A DNA stretch of 59,048 nt, taken from an uncultured Clostridia bacterium. Lineage in GTDB: Bacteria; Bacillota; Clostridia; Oscillospirales; Ruminococcaceae. A program made the translations under genes and the position numbers. Shown here one piece after another: positions 17,520 through 25,699 of this stretch. Below the pieces are notes generated by a model that saw nothing but the letters and a program-made list of their open reading frames with translations, searched no databases and was not told the origin of the DNA. The first letter of the stretch is position 1. Every line of letters starts with the position of its first letter. The stretch spans positions 1 to 59,048 of the forward strand of contig CALWNQ010000016.1 of assembly GCA_944382875.1 (NCBI GenBank), read 5' to 3'.

Positions 17520-18308
17520 CTATTTCTTTTTCAGATCCAGCATCGTGACATAATGCAGAATGGAGAACGATTCCGGCACCGTATCCAGATAGGCAAGATG
17601 CTCCTTTTCCCAGGCTGCGATTTCCGCTTCGCTCAGTGAAGAAGCGCCGATTCCCCGGCAGGCTCGGATTCTCCCGTGCCAGCTTTCCCGCGTGAACACA
17701 ACGGGAATATCGTAGGCAATCGCATGGTCAACGGTAAACCATTCCTTGGACCAGTCAGGCGTTTTTAATTCATGCCGTTTCATTCTCCCGCCGGTCCATT
17801 CCGGGTTATACTTTAGCACAAGCTTTTCGCTTTCCCGCGCAATCTCGCTTTCATCCGGCAGCCAGGCCATAAACAGGATCAGGAAATGGCCGTCTTCTTT
17901 TAAAAAACGGTGGATTTTCGGGAGAAGCACCGCTTTGTCAAAATACATGAAGCACTGGCAGGCTGTCACAACATCAAAGGCTGCATTGGGGAAATCGAGA
18001 TCCTCCGCCGCCGCACAGAGATAGTCAATCGAAAGGCCTGCCTGCTCGCTCAGCAGCTTGGCATATCGGATCTGGTTTTCCGAAATATCCGTCCCCACAA
18101 ACTCAGCACCATATTTGCTCATGTTGCGCGGCAGCACACCGGTTCCTGTCCCCAGATCGAGGACTTTCTGGCCTTTGATACAATATCCCAGCTCCGCAAT
18201 TCTTCTGTAAAACTCGTCCGGGTAAATATCCCGGTATTTTGCGTAATCAGCTGACGCAAGCCCCCAGTCAAAACCTCTGCCGTGATCGATCTCTTGGTTG
18301 GTTATCAT
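17520..18308 (-). CDS. Class I SAM-dependent methyltransferase
   Basis: Protein of 262 residues with a Rossmann-type methyltransferase fold. Motif I is VLDLGTGTG (about 49-57), the acidic ribose-binding Asp is in GTDISENQ, and a DVVTACQCFMYF strand follows (motif IV region). It resembles the UbiE/Methyltransf_11 group, but the substrate cannot be told. It starts 25 bp after the solute-binding lipoprotein, so the two are probably co-transcribed. GGGGAGG precedes the ATG. Confidence 0.82.
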   Translation of the reverse strand: MITNQEIDHGRGFDWGLASADYAKYRDIYPDEFYRRIAELGYCIKGQKVLDLGTGTGVLPRNMSKYGAEFVGTDISENQIRYAKLLSEQAGLSIDYLCAAAEDLDFPNAAFDVVTACQCFMYFDKAVLLPKIHRFLKEDGHFLILFMAWLPDESEIARESEKLVLKYNPEWTGGRMKRHELKTPDWSKEWFTVDHAIAYDIPVVFTRESWHGRIRACRGIGASSLSEAEIAAWEKEHLAYLDTVPESFSILHYVTMLDLKKK

Positions 18309-18333
18309 GTAGTTGCCTCCCCTTCCGTGATTC

Positions 18334-19917
18334 TCACTCTACAATGCCAAACCGGAAATCCGGAAACCCGGTATCAAAATGGTAACCGATTCCTGAAATT
18401 CCGTGATTCAGCAGGAAGTACTCCGATTGACGGTAGAACGGCAGGAAGAGATACTCTGAAAAAAGCATCTGTTCCGCTTCCAGATAAGTATCCGCCGCCG
18501 GCTTCCCACTCTGATCCGCTGCTTCAGAAAGCAGTGCGGCATATCCCTCCGAACGGCAGCCATACACCCCGCCTTTCATCTGTTCCAAAGCAGAAGCGGG
18601 GCTTCCGCCTTCACTGGAAAGCCGGATCAGCGCGCACTCAAAATCCCCCGAAGCCAGCCGCGCCTCATACTCGGCCTGCCCCAGCACCTCTACTGTCAGG
18701 TAAAGCCCAAAATCCCGCTGCCAGATCTGAGAAAGATAGGCAAAATAGGTTTCATGCCCCTCCCCCTCCGGCAGAATCATCCGAGCGCCCCGCATGGATT
18801 CGGTACTGATCCGGGCGAGCGCGCGTCCGCACGCCTGCTTCGCTTCCTCTCGCGACAGCGCGGGAAAATCCGGATAGCCCGCCAGTTTGCGATAAGACTG
18901 ACCGTCCACTTCGATATTATCGGCTACAGCATAGTCTACCTGCTCCAAATAGGACGGCAGAGCCGTTTCCATCGTGGAAAAATCGGCATCGAGAAAGAGC
19001 GCCTGCCGCAGGTCTATATCAGAAAACGGCTCGGTTCCGGTATTAAAGACCATCCCCCAGACCGCACTGTCATTCTGCAGGAATTCGTATTCGTCTTCTG
19101 CCACAATTTCCTCGTAGTCCTTCCCGCTGAAAAAGGCTGCCGACAGTGTCCCGTCCAGGAAACGCTCCTTCCGGGGAGCGCGTTCTTCCTTGGGGGAAAC
19201 AAGCAGCACCGAAGTCGCCGTGACCAAGGCCGCATCGTAATACTCCCGGTTGGGTTTTAAGGTAAGGTTCCCATTTTCCGCCCAGGAAGATAGATAGAAC
19301 GCGCCGTTTCCCATGATATACTTCTGTTCCAAACCGTATTTGCCCTTGGTTTCCTCAAAAAATTCCCGGCTGCACGGCATTGCCGCCCCGGTATCTAGCT
19401 TTTTGAGAAAGTCCGGATCTTCCTCCTCCAGCCGAATTTCCAGCTCATGAGGAGAAATCGCCGTAACCCCCAGCATTTCCGGCTCCAACTCCCCACGGTT
19501 AACCTCTCTTGCGTTCTCGATGGCAAAAAAATCCTCCGCATACGGCGCGTTGGTGTCCGGTTCCAGCAGCCGCTGAAATGCAAAAACAAAATCCGAAGCG
19601 GTCAGCACGGTGCCATCCGACCAGGAGGCGTCCTCCCGCAGCGAAAACCGATACCCGTTTTCCGTTTGTGTCCAGCTTTCCGCAACACCGGCAGAAACTG
19701 TTCCGTCGTCCGCCACATGCACCAATCCCTCAAAAATGCTGCTGATGACCAGAAGAGAAGCCGTATCCGAAGCCGACTGCGGATCCAGATTGACCACCGC
19801 GGCATCGAGATCATACACCAGGTCATTCTCCTCCCGGCCAAACCGGCACCCGGTCAGCAGCAGTGTAATCACTGCCAGCCAGACGGCAGCCCGTCTGAAC
19901 TTCACAGGAAATATCAT
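18334..19917 (-). CDS. Solute-binding lipoprotein, family 5 (oligopeptide/nickel type)
   Basis: Extracellular substrate-binding protein of 527 residues. A signal peptide ends in LLLTGC (lipid-attached Cys). The mature part shows the family 5 (OppA/DppA) pattern, with VVNLDPQSA near the start, a GLVHVADDGTVSAGVAESW segment and SWSDGTVLTASDFVFAF. Peptides or a peptide-like compound are the likely ligand. No permease or ATPase genes lie nearby, so it must share a transporter encoded elsewhere or act as a sensor. The ATG at 19915-19917 is ten bases after GGAGG, rather far; an earlier TTG overlaps the ribosome site. Confidence 0.85.
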   Translation of the reverse strand: MIFPVKFRRAAVWLAVITLLLTGCRFGREENDLVYDLDAAVVNLDPQSASDTASLLVISSIFEGLVHVADDGTVSAGVAESWTQTENGYRFSLREDASWSDGTVLTASDFVFAFQRLLEPDTNAPYAEDFFAIENAREVNRGELEPEMLGVTAISPHELEIRLEEEDPDFLKKLDTGAAMPCSREFFEETKGKYGLEQKYIMGNGAFYLSSWAENGNLTLKPNREYYDAALVTATSVLLVSPKEERAPRKERFLDGTLSAAFFSGKDYEEIVAEDEYEFLQNDSAVWGMVFNTGTEPFSDIDLRQALFLDADFSTMETALPSYLEQVDYAVADNIEVDGQSYRKLAGYPDFPALSREEAKQACGRALARISTESMRGARMILPEGEGHETYFAYLSQIWQRDFGLYLTVEVLGQAEYEARLASGDFECALIRLSSEGGSPASALEQMKGGVYGCRSEGYAALLSEAADQSGKPAADTYLEAEQMLFSEYLFLPFYRQSEYFLLNHGISGIGYHFDTGFPDFRFGIVE

Positions 19918-19940
19918 AAGAATGTATCCTCCAGGAAACA

Positions 19941-19980
19941 AAATAGAGGATGCAGCAAATTCTCCGCATCCTCTTTTATT
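19941..19980. terminator. Terminator between pflA and the solute-binding lipoprotein
   Basis: An 8-bp stem GAGGATGC/GCATCCTC (19946-19953 with 19966-19973), 12-base loop, U-rich on both strands. It can end the pfl transcript and lies only 29 bp before the lipoprotein start, so that gene is either read-through dependent or has a promoter overlapping this region. Confidence 0.75.
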
Positions 19981-20049
19981 TTACCATGAACAACCCCGTG
20001 GGGCAAGCGTTCCGGTCATAATCTTTTCTAAAAAATTTCTTAAATATCT

Positions 20050-20757
20050 TTACAGAGATTCATACCGCGTCCGGCACTCCTCCGCAAGCGCTGCAGTAGC
20101 CGCCGGATAACAGTCAAACCGAAACGGCAGCCCCAGCTTTTCATACTTTGGCATACAGATTTTGTGAAACGGCAGAAACTCCATCTTCTGAATACAGGAA
20201 TATCCGCGGAGCAGCTCATGCAGCCGCCCGATGTTTTCAGCGGTGTCGGTCAGTCCCGGTACCACGACGTGCCGAATCCAGACCGGGATGCCTTTTTCTT
20301 CCAGCTTTTGGAGGAAAAAGAGCGGTTTTTCCAATGGACAACCTACATACTCCCGGTAATCGGCATCGGTGGTCATCTTGATGTCGAGCAGCACCAGGTC
20401 GGTCACCGAAAGGAGAGCCTCAATCTTTTCAGTCCAGAGGCAGCCGCTGGTGTCGAGCGCCGTGTGAAGTCCTTCCGCTTTACAGAGAGAGAAGAGCTCC
20501 GTTCCGAATTCCGGCTGAAGCAGCACTTCCCCGCCCGACAGCGTAATCCCGCCTTCTTCCCCAAAATAGGGCGCAAATCGCCGGATTTTCTGGAACACCT
20601 CCGCCGCCTCAATAGTTTCTCCGCCTTCTGTGTCCCAGGTATCGGGGTTGTGGCAATAGCCGCAGCGCAGCGGACAGCCTTGCATAAAGACAACCGTCCG
20701 CACGCCGGGGCCGTCCACGGTGCCGAGCGACTGTATGGAATGGATTCTTCCGGTCAT
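20050..20757 (-). CDS. pflA: Pyruvate formate-lyase activating enzyme
   Basis: Radical-SAM activase of 235 residues that installs the glycyl radical on PflB. The cluster motif is CPLRCGYC (the CxxxCxxC pattern, about residues 27-34), followed by HNPDTW; GGITLSGGE is the SAM-binding GGE region. Start MTGRIHSIQSLGTVDGPGVR is typical of PflA, and AGGAGG lies four bases before the ATG at 20755-20757. It is downstream of pflB in the usual order but separated by an unusual 391-bp gap. Confidence 0.95.
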   Translation of the reverse strand: MTGRIHSIQSLGTVDGPGVRTVVFMQGCPLRCGYCHNPDTWDTEGGETIEAAEVFQKIRRFAPYFGEEGGITLSGGEVLLQPEFGTELFSLCKAEGLHTALDTSGCLWTEKIEALLSVTDLVLLDIKMTTDADYREYVGCPLEKPLFFLQKLEEKGIPVWIRHVVVPGLTDTAENIGRLHELLRGYSCIQKMEFLPFHKICMPKYEKLGLPFRFDCYPAATAALAEECRTRYESL

Positions 20758-21148
20758 AGTTCCTCCTGTCCCGGTTTGATGAAAAACAGTTTTTATAACA
20801 GCCCGCGGCTGTTCAGGGAACCCCGCCGTTTCAGAGAAACGGAAGATAGGGTTCCCCACACTGTGACACCATCAAGCCTGCTTGACGGAATCACATGGAC
20901 TGTCACAGTTCCCCTCCTGGTCTTTTGGTATCATGGAGATTCCGCTTTTTGCGAAAAGCGGCCAAAGGCGCCGCCGTGAACTTTGTTCACGGAATGGAAC
21001 TCCGCAATTTTTGAAAAAAATTTCGTAAAGCTTTTATTGTTTCCTGCGTAGTTATTTCTGCCAGAGGCGCGCAGCCTGTCGCGCGCCAACCGAAGCGTTC
21101 GAGCGGAATTGAAACGCCGCGTCGTCATTTCCTCTAGCTGTAAGCTGG
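20758..21148 (-). other. Structured 391-bp pflB-pflA intergenic region
   Basis: No long gene fits here. On the minus strand there are several hairpins: GTGAAC/GTTCAC near 20980, CCGCTTTT/AAAAGCGG near 20945-20965, GGAACCC/GGGTTCC at about 20817-20860, and CTGTGACA/TGTCACAG near 20868-20908. None has a clean U-tail. One short frame (20793-20906, 37 residues, GTG start) has a good AGGAGG ribosome site six bases upstream, but no recognisable product. Possible roles are differential mRNA stability or a small RNA; nothing is proven. Confidence 0.5.
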
Positions 21149-23380
21149 CTACATGGATTCGTGGAAGGTGCGGGAGATGACCTCGCGCTGCTGTTCGCGG
21201 GAGAGTTTGCAGAAGTTGACCGCGTAGCCGGACACCCGGATGGTCAGGTTCGGATATTTCTCCGGCTCATTGTAGGCGTCGATCAGCTGCTGACGGTTCA
21301 TCACATTGACATTCAGGTGATGCGCCATCTGTTTGAAGTAGCCATCCAGCACCAGCACCAGATTCTGCACGCGGCTCTCCTCATCGCGGCCGAGCGCATC
21401 GGGTGTGATCGAAAAGGTGTTGGAAATGCCGTCACGGCACTTGTCATACGGCAGCTTGGCCACCGAGTTGAGCGAAGCCAGCGCGCCGTTGACCTCCCGG
21501 TTGTGCATGGGATTGGCACCGGGTGCAAACGGCTCGCCCTGCTTGCGTCCATCGGGTGTGGCGCCAGTCTTTTTGCCGTACATAACATTGGATGTGATGG
21601 TCAAAACCGACAGGGTATGCTCCGCGCCGCGGTAAGCAGGCGTCTTTTTCAGCTCGTCCGAAACCTTGACCAGCATTTCCCTGGCGATGCTGTCCACACG
21701 GTCGTCGTCGTTGCCGAATTTGGGGAACTCCCCTTCTGTTTCAAAGCCACAGATGTATCCGTCCTCATCCCGAACAGCTTTTACCTTGGCGTACTTGATC
21801 GCACTGAGCGAATCGGCGATGACCGAAAGGCCGGCAACACCAAACGCCATAAAGCGGTGGACGTCGGTATCATGCAGCGCCATCTGAATCTTCTCATAGG
21901 CATATTTGTCGTGCATATAATGAATGACATTCATGGTATTGACATAAAGCCGGCAGAGCCACGCACGGTAGGTTTCCAGACGCTCCATCACCTTGTCATA
22001 ATCGAGGAACTCGTCGGGATAAACCTCCATCTGCGGGCCAAGCTCGGTGCCGGAAAGCTGGTCGTGGCCGCCGTTCAGGGCAAGCAGCAGCAGTTTGGGC
22101 AGATTGCAGCGGGCGCCGAAGAACTGCATCTGTTTGCCGATCTTCATGGCCGAAACACAGCAGGCGATGCCGTAGTCGTCACCGTAGGTGGGACGCATCA
22201 GGTCGTCATTTTCGTACTGGATCGAGTCGGTGTCGATCGAAAGCTTGGTGCAGAACTCCTTGAACGGTTTGGGGAGCTTCTCCGACCAGAGGACAGTCAG
22301 ATTTGGCTCCGGCGCAGGCCCCAATGTATAGAGGGTATTGAGAATCCGGAACGAGTTTTTGGTTACCAGCGGACGGCCGTCTTCGCCGATACCGCCAACG
22401 CTTTCGGTAATCCACATCGGGTCGCCGCCGAACAGCTCGTTATACTCCGGAGTGCGGAGGTGCCGTGCCATCCGCAGTTTCATCACGAACTGATCCATCA
22501 GTTCCTGCGCGCCCTCTTCGGTGAGGATGCCGCGCTCAATGTCCCGTTGAATATAAATATCGAGGAAAGTGCTGGTCCGGCCAAGCGACATGGCCGCGCC
22601 GTTCTGCTCCTTGTTAGCAGCCAGATAGGAGAAATACAGCCACTGTACCGCCTCTTTGGCGTTGGAGGCAGGTTTAGAGATGTCATAGCCGTACATCGCA
22701 GCCATTTCTTTGAGTTTACCGAGGAAGTTGATCTGCTGGAAGAGCTCTTCCGAAAGGCGGATGGTATCGGTGTCCATCAGGCCCTCGCCAATTTTCGCCT
22801 TATCCTTTTTCTTTTCGGCAATCAGGACATCCACCCCATACAGCGCGGTCCGACGGTAGTCGCCGATGATCCGTCCGCGGCCGTAGGCGTCCGGCAGACC
22901 GGTGATCACGCCGGCATGGCGGGCTTTGCGCATCTCGTCGGTGTATACGCGGAAAACGCCGTCATTGTGGGTAGTGCGGTAGAGAAATTCATTTTCAATC
23001 TTGTCCGAAAGATGGTAGCCATAGGCTTCGCAGGCCGCACGCGCCATCCGAATGCCGCCGAAAGGATGAACGCCGCGCTGCAGGGGACGCCGTGTCTGAA
23101 GTCCAACAATGATTTCATCGTCCTTATCGAGATAGCCCGGTGCATAGCTGGTCAGCGAGGAAACGGTTTCGGTATCAATGTCCAACACCCCGCCAAACTC
23201 CTTTTCCAGCTGCTGCAGCCGTCTGAATTTTGCCATCAGACGATTTGTCCGTTCGGTTGCACCCGCAAGGAAGGAACCATCGCCCTCATAAGGGGTATAG
23301 TTCTTTTGAATAAAGTCCCGCACATCAATGGATTCCTGCCAAATTCCGCTCTGAAATCCGTTCCACTGTTCAAAATTCAT
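21149..23380 (-). CDS. pflB: Formate C-acetyltransferase (pyruvate formate-lyase)
   Basis: Glycyl-radical enzyme of 743 residues that splits pyruvate with CoA into acetyl-CoA and formate. The catalytic cysteine pair is in GIACCVSAM and the radical glycine in RVSGYAVNF near the C-terminus. Length is normal. The frame is open upstream to 23527, but that stretch is the riboswitch leader; GGAAGG seven bases before the ATG at 23378-23380 fixes the start. Control by ZTP through the leader links formate production to one-carbon demand. Confidence 0.97.
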   Translation of the reverse strand: MNFEQWNGFQSGIWQESIDVRDFIQKNYTPYEGDGSFLAGATERTNRLMAKFRRLQQLEKEFGGVLDIDTETVSSLTSYAPGYLDKDDEIIVGLQTRRPLQRGVHPFGGIRMARAACEAYGYHLSDKIENEFLYRTTHNDGVFRVYTDEMRKARHAGVITGLPDAYGRGRIIGDYRRTALYGVDVLIAEKKKDKAKIGEGLMDTDTIRLSEELFQQINFLGKLKEMAAMYGYDISKPASNAKEAVQWLYFSYLAANKEQNGAAMSLGRTSTFLDIYIQRDIERGILTEEGAQELMDQFVMKLRMARHLRTPEYNELFGGDPMWITESVGGIGEDGRPLVTKNSFRILNTLYTLGPAPEPNLTVLWSEKLPKPFKEFCTKLSIDTDSIQYENDDLMRPTYGDDYGIACCVSAMKIGKQMQFFGARCNLPKLLLLALNGGHDQLSGTELGPQMEVYPDEFLDYDKVMERLETYRAWLCRLYVNTMNVIHYMHDKYAYEKIQMALHDTDVHRFMAFGVAGLSVIADSLSAIKYAKVKAVRDEDGYICGFETEGEFPKFGNDDDRVDSIAREMLVKVSDELKKTPAYRGAEHTLSVLTITSNVMYGKKTGATPDGRKQGEPFAPGANPMHNREVNGALASLNSVAKLPYDKCRDGISNTFSITPDALGRDEESRVQNLVLVLDGYFKQMAHHLNVNVMNRQQLIDAYNEPEKYPNLTIRVSGYAVNFCKLSREQQREVISRTFHESM

Positions 23381-23430
23381 ACAAAAACCTTCCTTTCCGA
23401 TTCCCCGGCAGCTGCCCTTTTTTCCAAAAC

Positions 23431-23531
23431 AAAAAGGGCAGCCCTTCTCCCAGGGCTGCCCAGACGGTCGGCAAATAAATTGTTCCGTGTTCCCATGTGG
23501 TGGACTCCACAAACCCGTCAGTCGCACGGAA
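23431..23531 (-). ncRNA. ZTP (pfl-motif) riboswitch with terminator expression platform
   Basis: Minus-strand leader of pflB. P1 is formed by UUCCGUG (23525-23531) and CACGGAA (23483-23489). The conserved CGACUGACGGG follows P1. A short hairpin with GUGG/CCAC arms comes next, then GGGAACACGG, and the second conserved block GCCGACCGUCUGGGC. GACGG (23515-23519) can form the pseudoknot with CCGUC (23463-23467). The 3' strand of P3 (GGGC) is also the first part of a perfect 10-bp terminator hairpin (23436-23445 with 23452-23461) with UUUUU tail. Ligand binding would block the terminator, an ON switch, as established for the ZTP class. Confidence 0.87.
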
Positions 23532-23543
23532 GACTACACTTGC

Positions 23544-23572
23544 AGTATACCAGAACAGTCGTATTTTGTCAA
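23544..23572 (-). promoter_or_regulatory. Promoter of the pfl operon
   Basis: Minus-strand TTGACA (23567-23572) and TATACT (23544-23549), 17 bases apart, placed so that transcription begins just before the riboswitch. Confidence 0.85.
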
Positions 23573-23647
23573 GCGATTTTTTACAGGAAATATTCCATTC
23601 CTTTTTTCTTATCTAAAATCTCCAAAACATGATACAAAAATAAGAAA

Positions 23648-24316
23648 TTATCGGATCAGATTGCCTCTTTCATCGGTAATGATACAGGCTCCCACCGGAA
23701 TTTCCAGTCCGTCCTGTACTTCTTTTTTCGGATTCAGGCAAAAAATTTCTCCGCCGATTTTCTGGAACCCAGTCAGCATTTTTCCGTCCGGCCCCAATCG
23801 GTAGTACCACTTTCCATCCTTCACCCAACGGTTTTTAACCGCAAGACCGGCTTCATACCGGTACCAAGCCCCGTTTTCCGAAACCCATCCGGATTTACTG
23901 TCGGTATAGGTCCCTTTGGCGTTGGGTATACCAAGATACACCGCAGGATCGCAGATTGTTTTATTATCCGCTTTGCGCACCTCAAAGTGGAGATGCGCAC
24001 CAAAGCTGTATCCGGTGTTGCCCATCACGCCCAACTGATCGCCTGGATTTACTTTTTGGCCTACTGTCACTTTTCGGCTATCCATATGACAGAAATATAG
24101 GCGGTTCCCTTCTGCATCATCCACCCGCACATAGTTGCCCCATTCCCAGGTAGGATCGTTTTGATTGGTGACAATTGCAGACGATTTTACGATGCCCGTA
24201 ACCGGACAAAGAACATCCCGATTGTCGTCTCCCACAATGTCCAGCCCATTATGGTCCGGACGATCCGGAAGTCGATAACCGCTTGTCACACGGTTTTTAC
24301 CGCGAAAAATCAGCAT
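23648..24316 (-). CDS. M23-family metallopeptidase with wall-binding repeats
   Basis: Protein of 222 residues. The peptidase part (about 1-130) carries the zinc ligands of LytM-type endopeptidases: HNGLDI (H-x3-D) and HLHFEV (H-x-H). The C-terminal 80 residues hold aromatic W-Y-Y repeats (GAWYRYEAG, GKWYYRLGPDG) of the choline/wall-binding type. No signal peptide is present, so export is unexplained; phage endolysins share this layout, but no phage genes surround it. AGGAGG lies nine bases before the ATG. No clear promoter was found in 24317-24506. Confidence 0.85.
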   Translation of the reverse strand: MLIFRGKNRVTSGYRLPDRPDHNGLDIVGDDNRDVLCPVTGIVKSSAIVTNQNDPTWEWGNYVRVDDAEGNRLYFCHMDSRKVTVGQKVNPGDQLGVMGNTGYSFGAHLHFEVRKADNKTICDPAVYLGIPNAKGTYTDSKSGWVSENGAWYRYEAGLAVKNRWVKDGKWYYRLGPDGKMLTGFQKIGGEIFCLNPKKEVQDGLEIPVGACIITDERGNLIR

Positions 24317-24506
24317 CTTTCTATTCCTCCTGTTCTCTGTTTTTTCATAGCGCCTGTCGAAACATGGTTTTCCAACAGGCGAGAGAGATTTTCTCTCCCC
24401 ATCTATTAAATACAGCCTATTCCTTCATGTGTACAGACTTTGGATCCTGTGCCGGATGAAGCTGTCTCTCCATCAAAACAGCAAACAAGTTCATTTTATA
24501 CGATAT

Positions 24507-24551
24507 TAAAAAACCGGCGAGGACTGTGACCGTTCGCCACAACCTGCCGGT
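24507..24551 (-). terminator. Terminator of the glycoside hydrolase operon
   Basis: Stem ACCGGC/GCCGGT (24513-24518 with 24546-24551) with an imperfect inner helix, then TTTTTT on the minus strand. The remaining DNA to the M23 gene (24317-24506) contains an inverted repeat around CGCCTGT/ACAGGCG (about 24350-24380) and nothing else clear. Confidence 0.7.
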
Positions 24552-24568
24552 AAAACAAAAACTTTATT

Positions 24569-25684
24569 TTAACCTTCTTCTTCCAAAAACACCCTCTTGA
24601 CCGCCTCCAGATAACCGTATCCATACAGATCATCCGGTTCCAGATAACTGGTTTCGGTCCATTCATTCCAGCTGTTGATAGTGATAAGCGGCGGCTGCTC
24701 CGGGTGCGCGTCGGCATAAGCCCGAGCCATCCGCAGCCCCTTTTCCACCTCCTCCGGTGTGTTTTCCAACACAACCTCCGGGCGGATTTCCCGAAAACGC
24801 GGATTGTTGTCCCATCCCACCGAAATGTGCGGAAAGTACGGAAGTCCGCAGCCGCTTTCCAGCTTTTTCCACTCTTTTGCTACATCGCACAGAATATCCG
24901 GATACTTCCGTTTGGTGACCTCCGTAAAATGTACGAACTGATAGTGAGTGGCACTGGAAAATCCGAGCTTTTGATAATCCCAACCGGAAGTTTCCCCAGC
25001 TTTTCCATCCACACCGGACAGATTAAACGGGTTTCCGTACAGTACAATTTGCAGATGAAGCCCTGGATGCCCGGCCTTTTTGACTTCCTCCCGGAACCAG
25101 CTCAGTGCATCGCGGGTTTTCTCCGGTCCTCCCAGCCCGCTCATCAGATTGGGCAGATCGTAAATCATAAAGACCGGTTCCCCGTTGATCCGATAATAAT
25201 TTGGCTGGGAAAAATACCGTACAATTACCCTGTGGCAGATTTTTTCAAACTCTTCCCGATCCACAGCGCCTTTCCAGATCACATCATTCTGGTCGTAGGA
25301 AAGCCGGATGTCCCAGGTATGATTGACATCGTGATTCGCCCACATCAGATAAAATTGCATATCCCGGCAGTTCGGCGCTTTTAAAAAACCGTCGTTGAGG
25401 CAGTTTTCCAGAAACGGACGCCCATCGTACCAGTACCAATCGTATATAAAGACATTGACACCGTGGCGAACCGCCGCGTTGATCTCCATCTCCATCACAT
25501 ATGGATCTGCTTCATTGACATATCCCCATAACGGTTTTCTGGGCCAGTTGTGTCCATCGTATTTTCGGACAGAATTTTTTACACTCTGCCATTCGCCCAT
25601 TCCTTCCGGCCAGAACATCCTTGTCCGGCTCTCATCGCCGGTATAAGCCGGCCAAACATAGGCTGCAACATCATATTCCCGCAT
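24569..25684 (-). CDS. GH99-like / WbsX-family glycoside hydrolase domain protein
   Basis: Cytoplasmic protein of 371 residues with no signal peptide. It matches the GH99-like WbsX family: start DVAAYVWPAYTGD, the GVNVFIYDWYWYDGRPFLE strand-loop, the QFYLMWANHD segment, and NSWNEWTETSYLEPD near the C-terminus, where the acidic residues lie. Family members act on mannose-type glycans or sit in polysaccharide loci; the substrate here is unknown. GGAGG lies seven bases before the ATG. It follows the DUF4038 gene by 15 bp, so the two probably act on the same glycan. Confidence 0.82.
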   Translation of the reverse strand: MREYDVAAYVWPAYTGDESRTRMFWPEGMGEWQSVKNSVRKYDGHNWPRKPLWGYVNEADPYVMEMEINAAVRHGVNVFIYDWYWYDGRPFLENCLNDGFLKAPNCRDMQFYLMWANHDVNHTWDIRLSYDQNDVIWKGAVDREEFEKICHRVIVRYFSQPNYYRINGEPVFMIYDLPNLMSGLGGPEKTRDALSWFREEVKKAGHPGLHLQIVLYGNPFNLSGVDGKAGETSGWDYQKLGFSSATHYQFVHFTEVTKRKYPDILCDVAKEWKKLESGCGLPYFPHISVGWDNNPRFREIRPEVVLENTPEEVEKGLRMARAYADAHPEQPPLITINSWNEWTETSYLEPDDLYGYGYLEAVKRVFLEEEG

Positions 25685-25699
25685 ATCCGTGCCTCCATT

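Noticed and set aside
21161-23632. A plus-strand open frame of more than 800 codons
   Set aside because: It is antisense to pflB, whose catalytic and glycyl-radical motifs are intact on the minus strand; the plus frame has no recognisable protein pattern.
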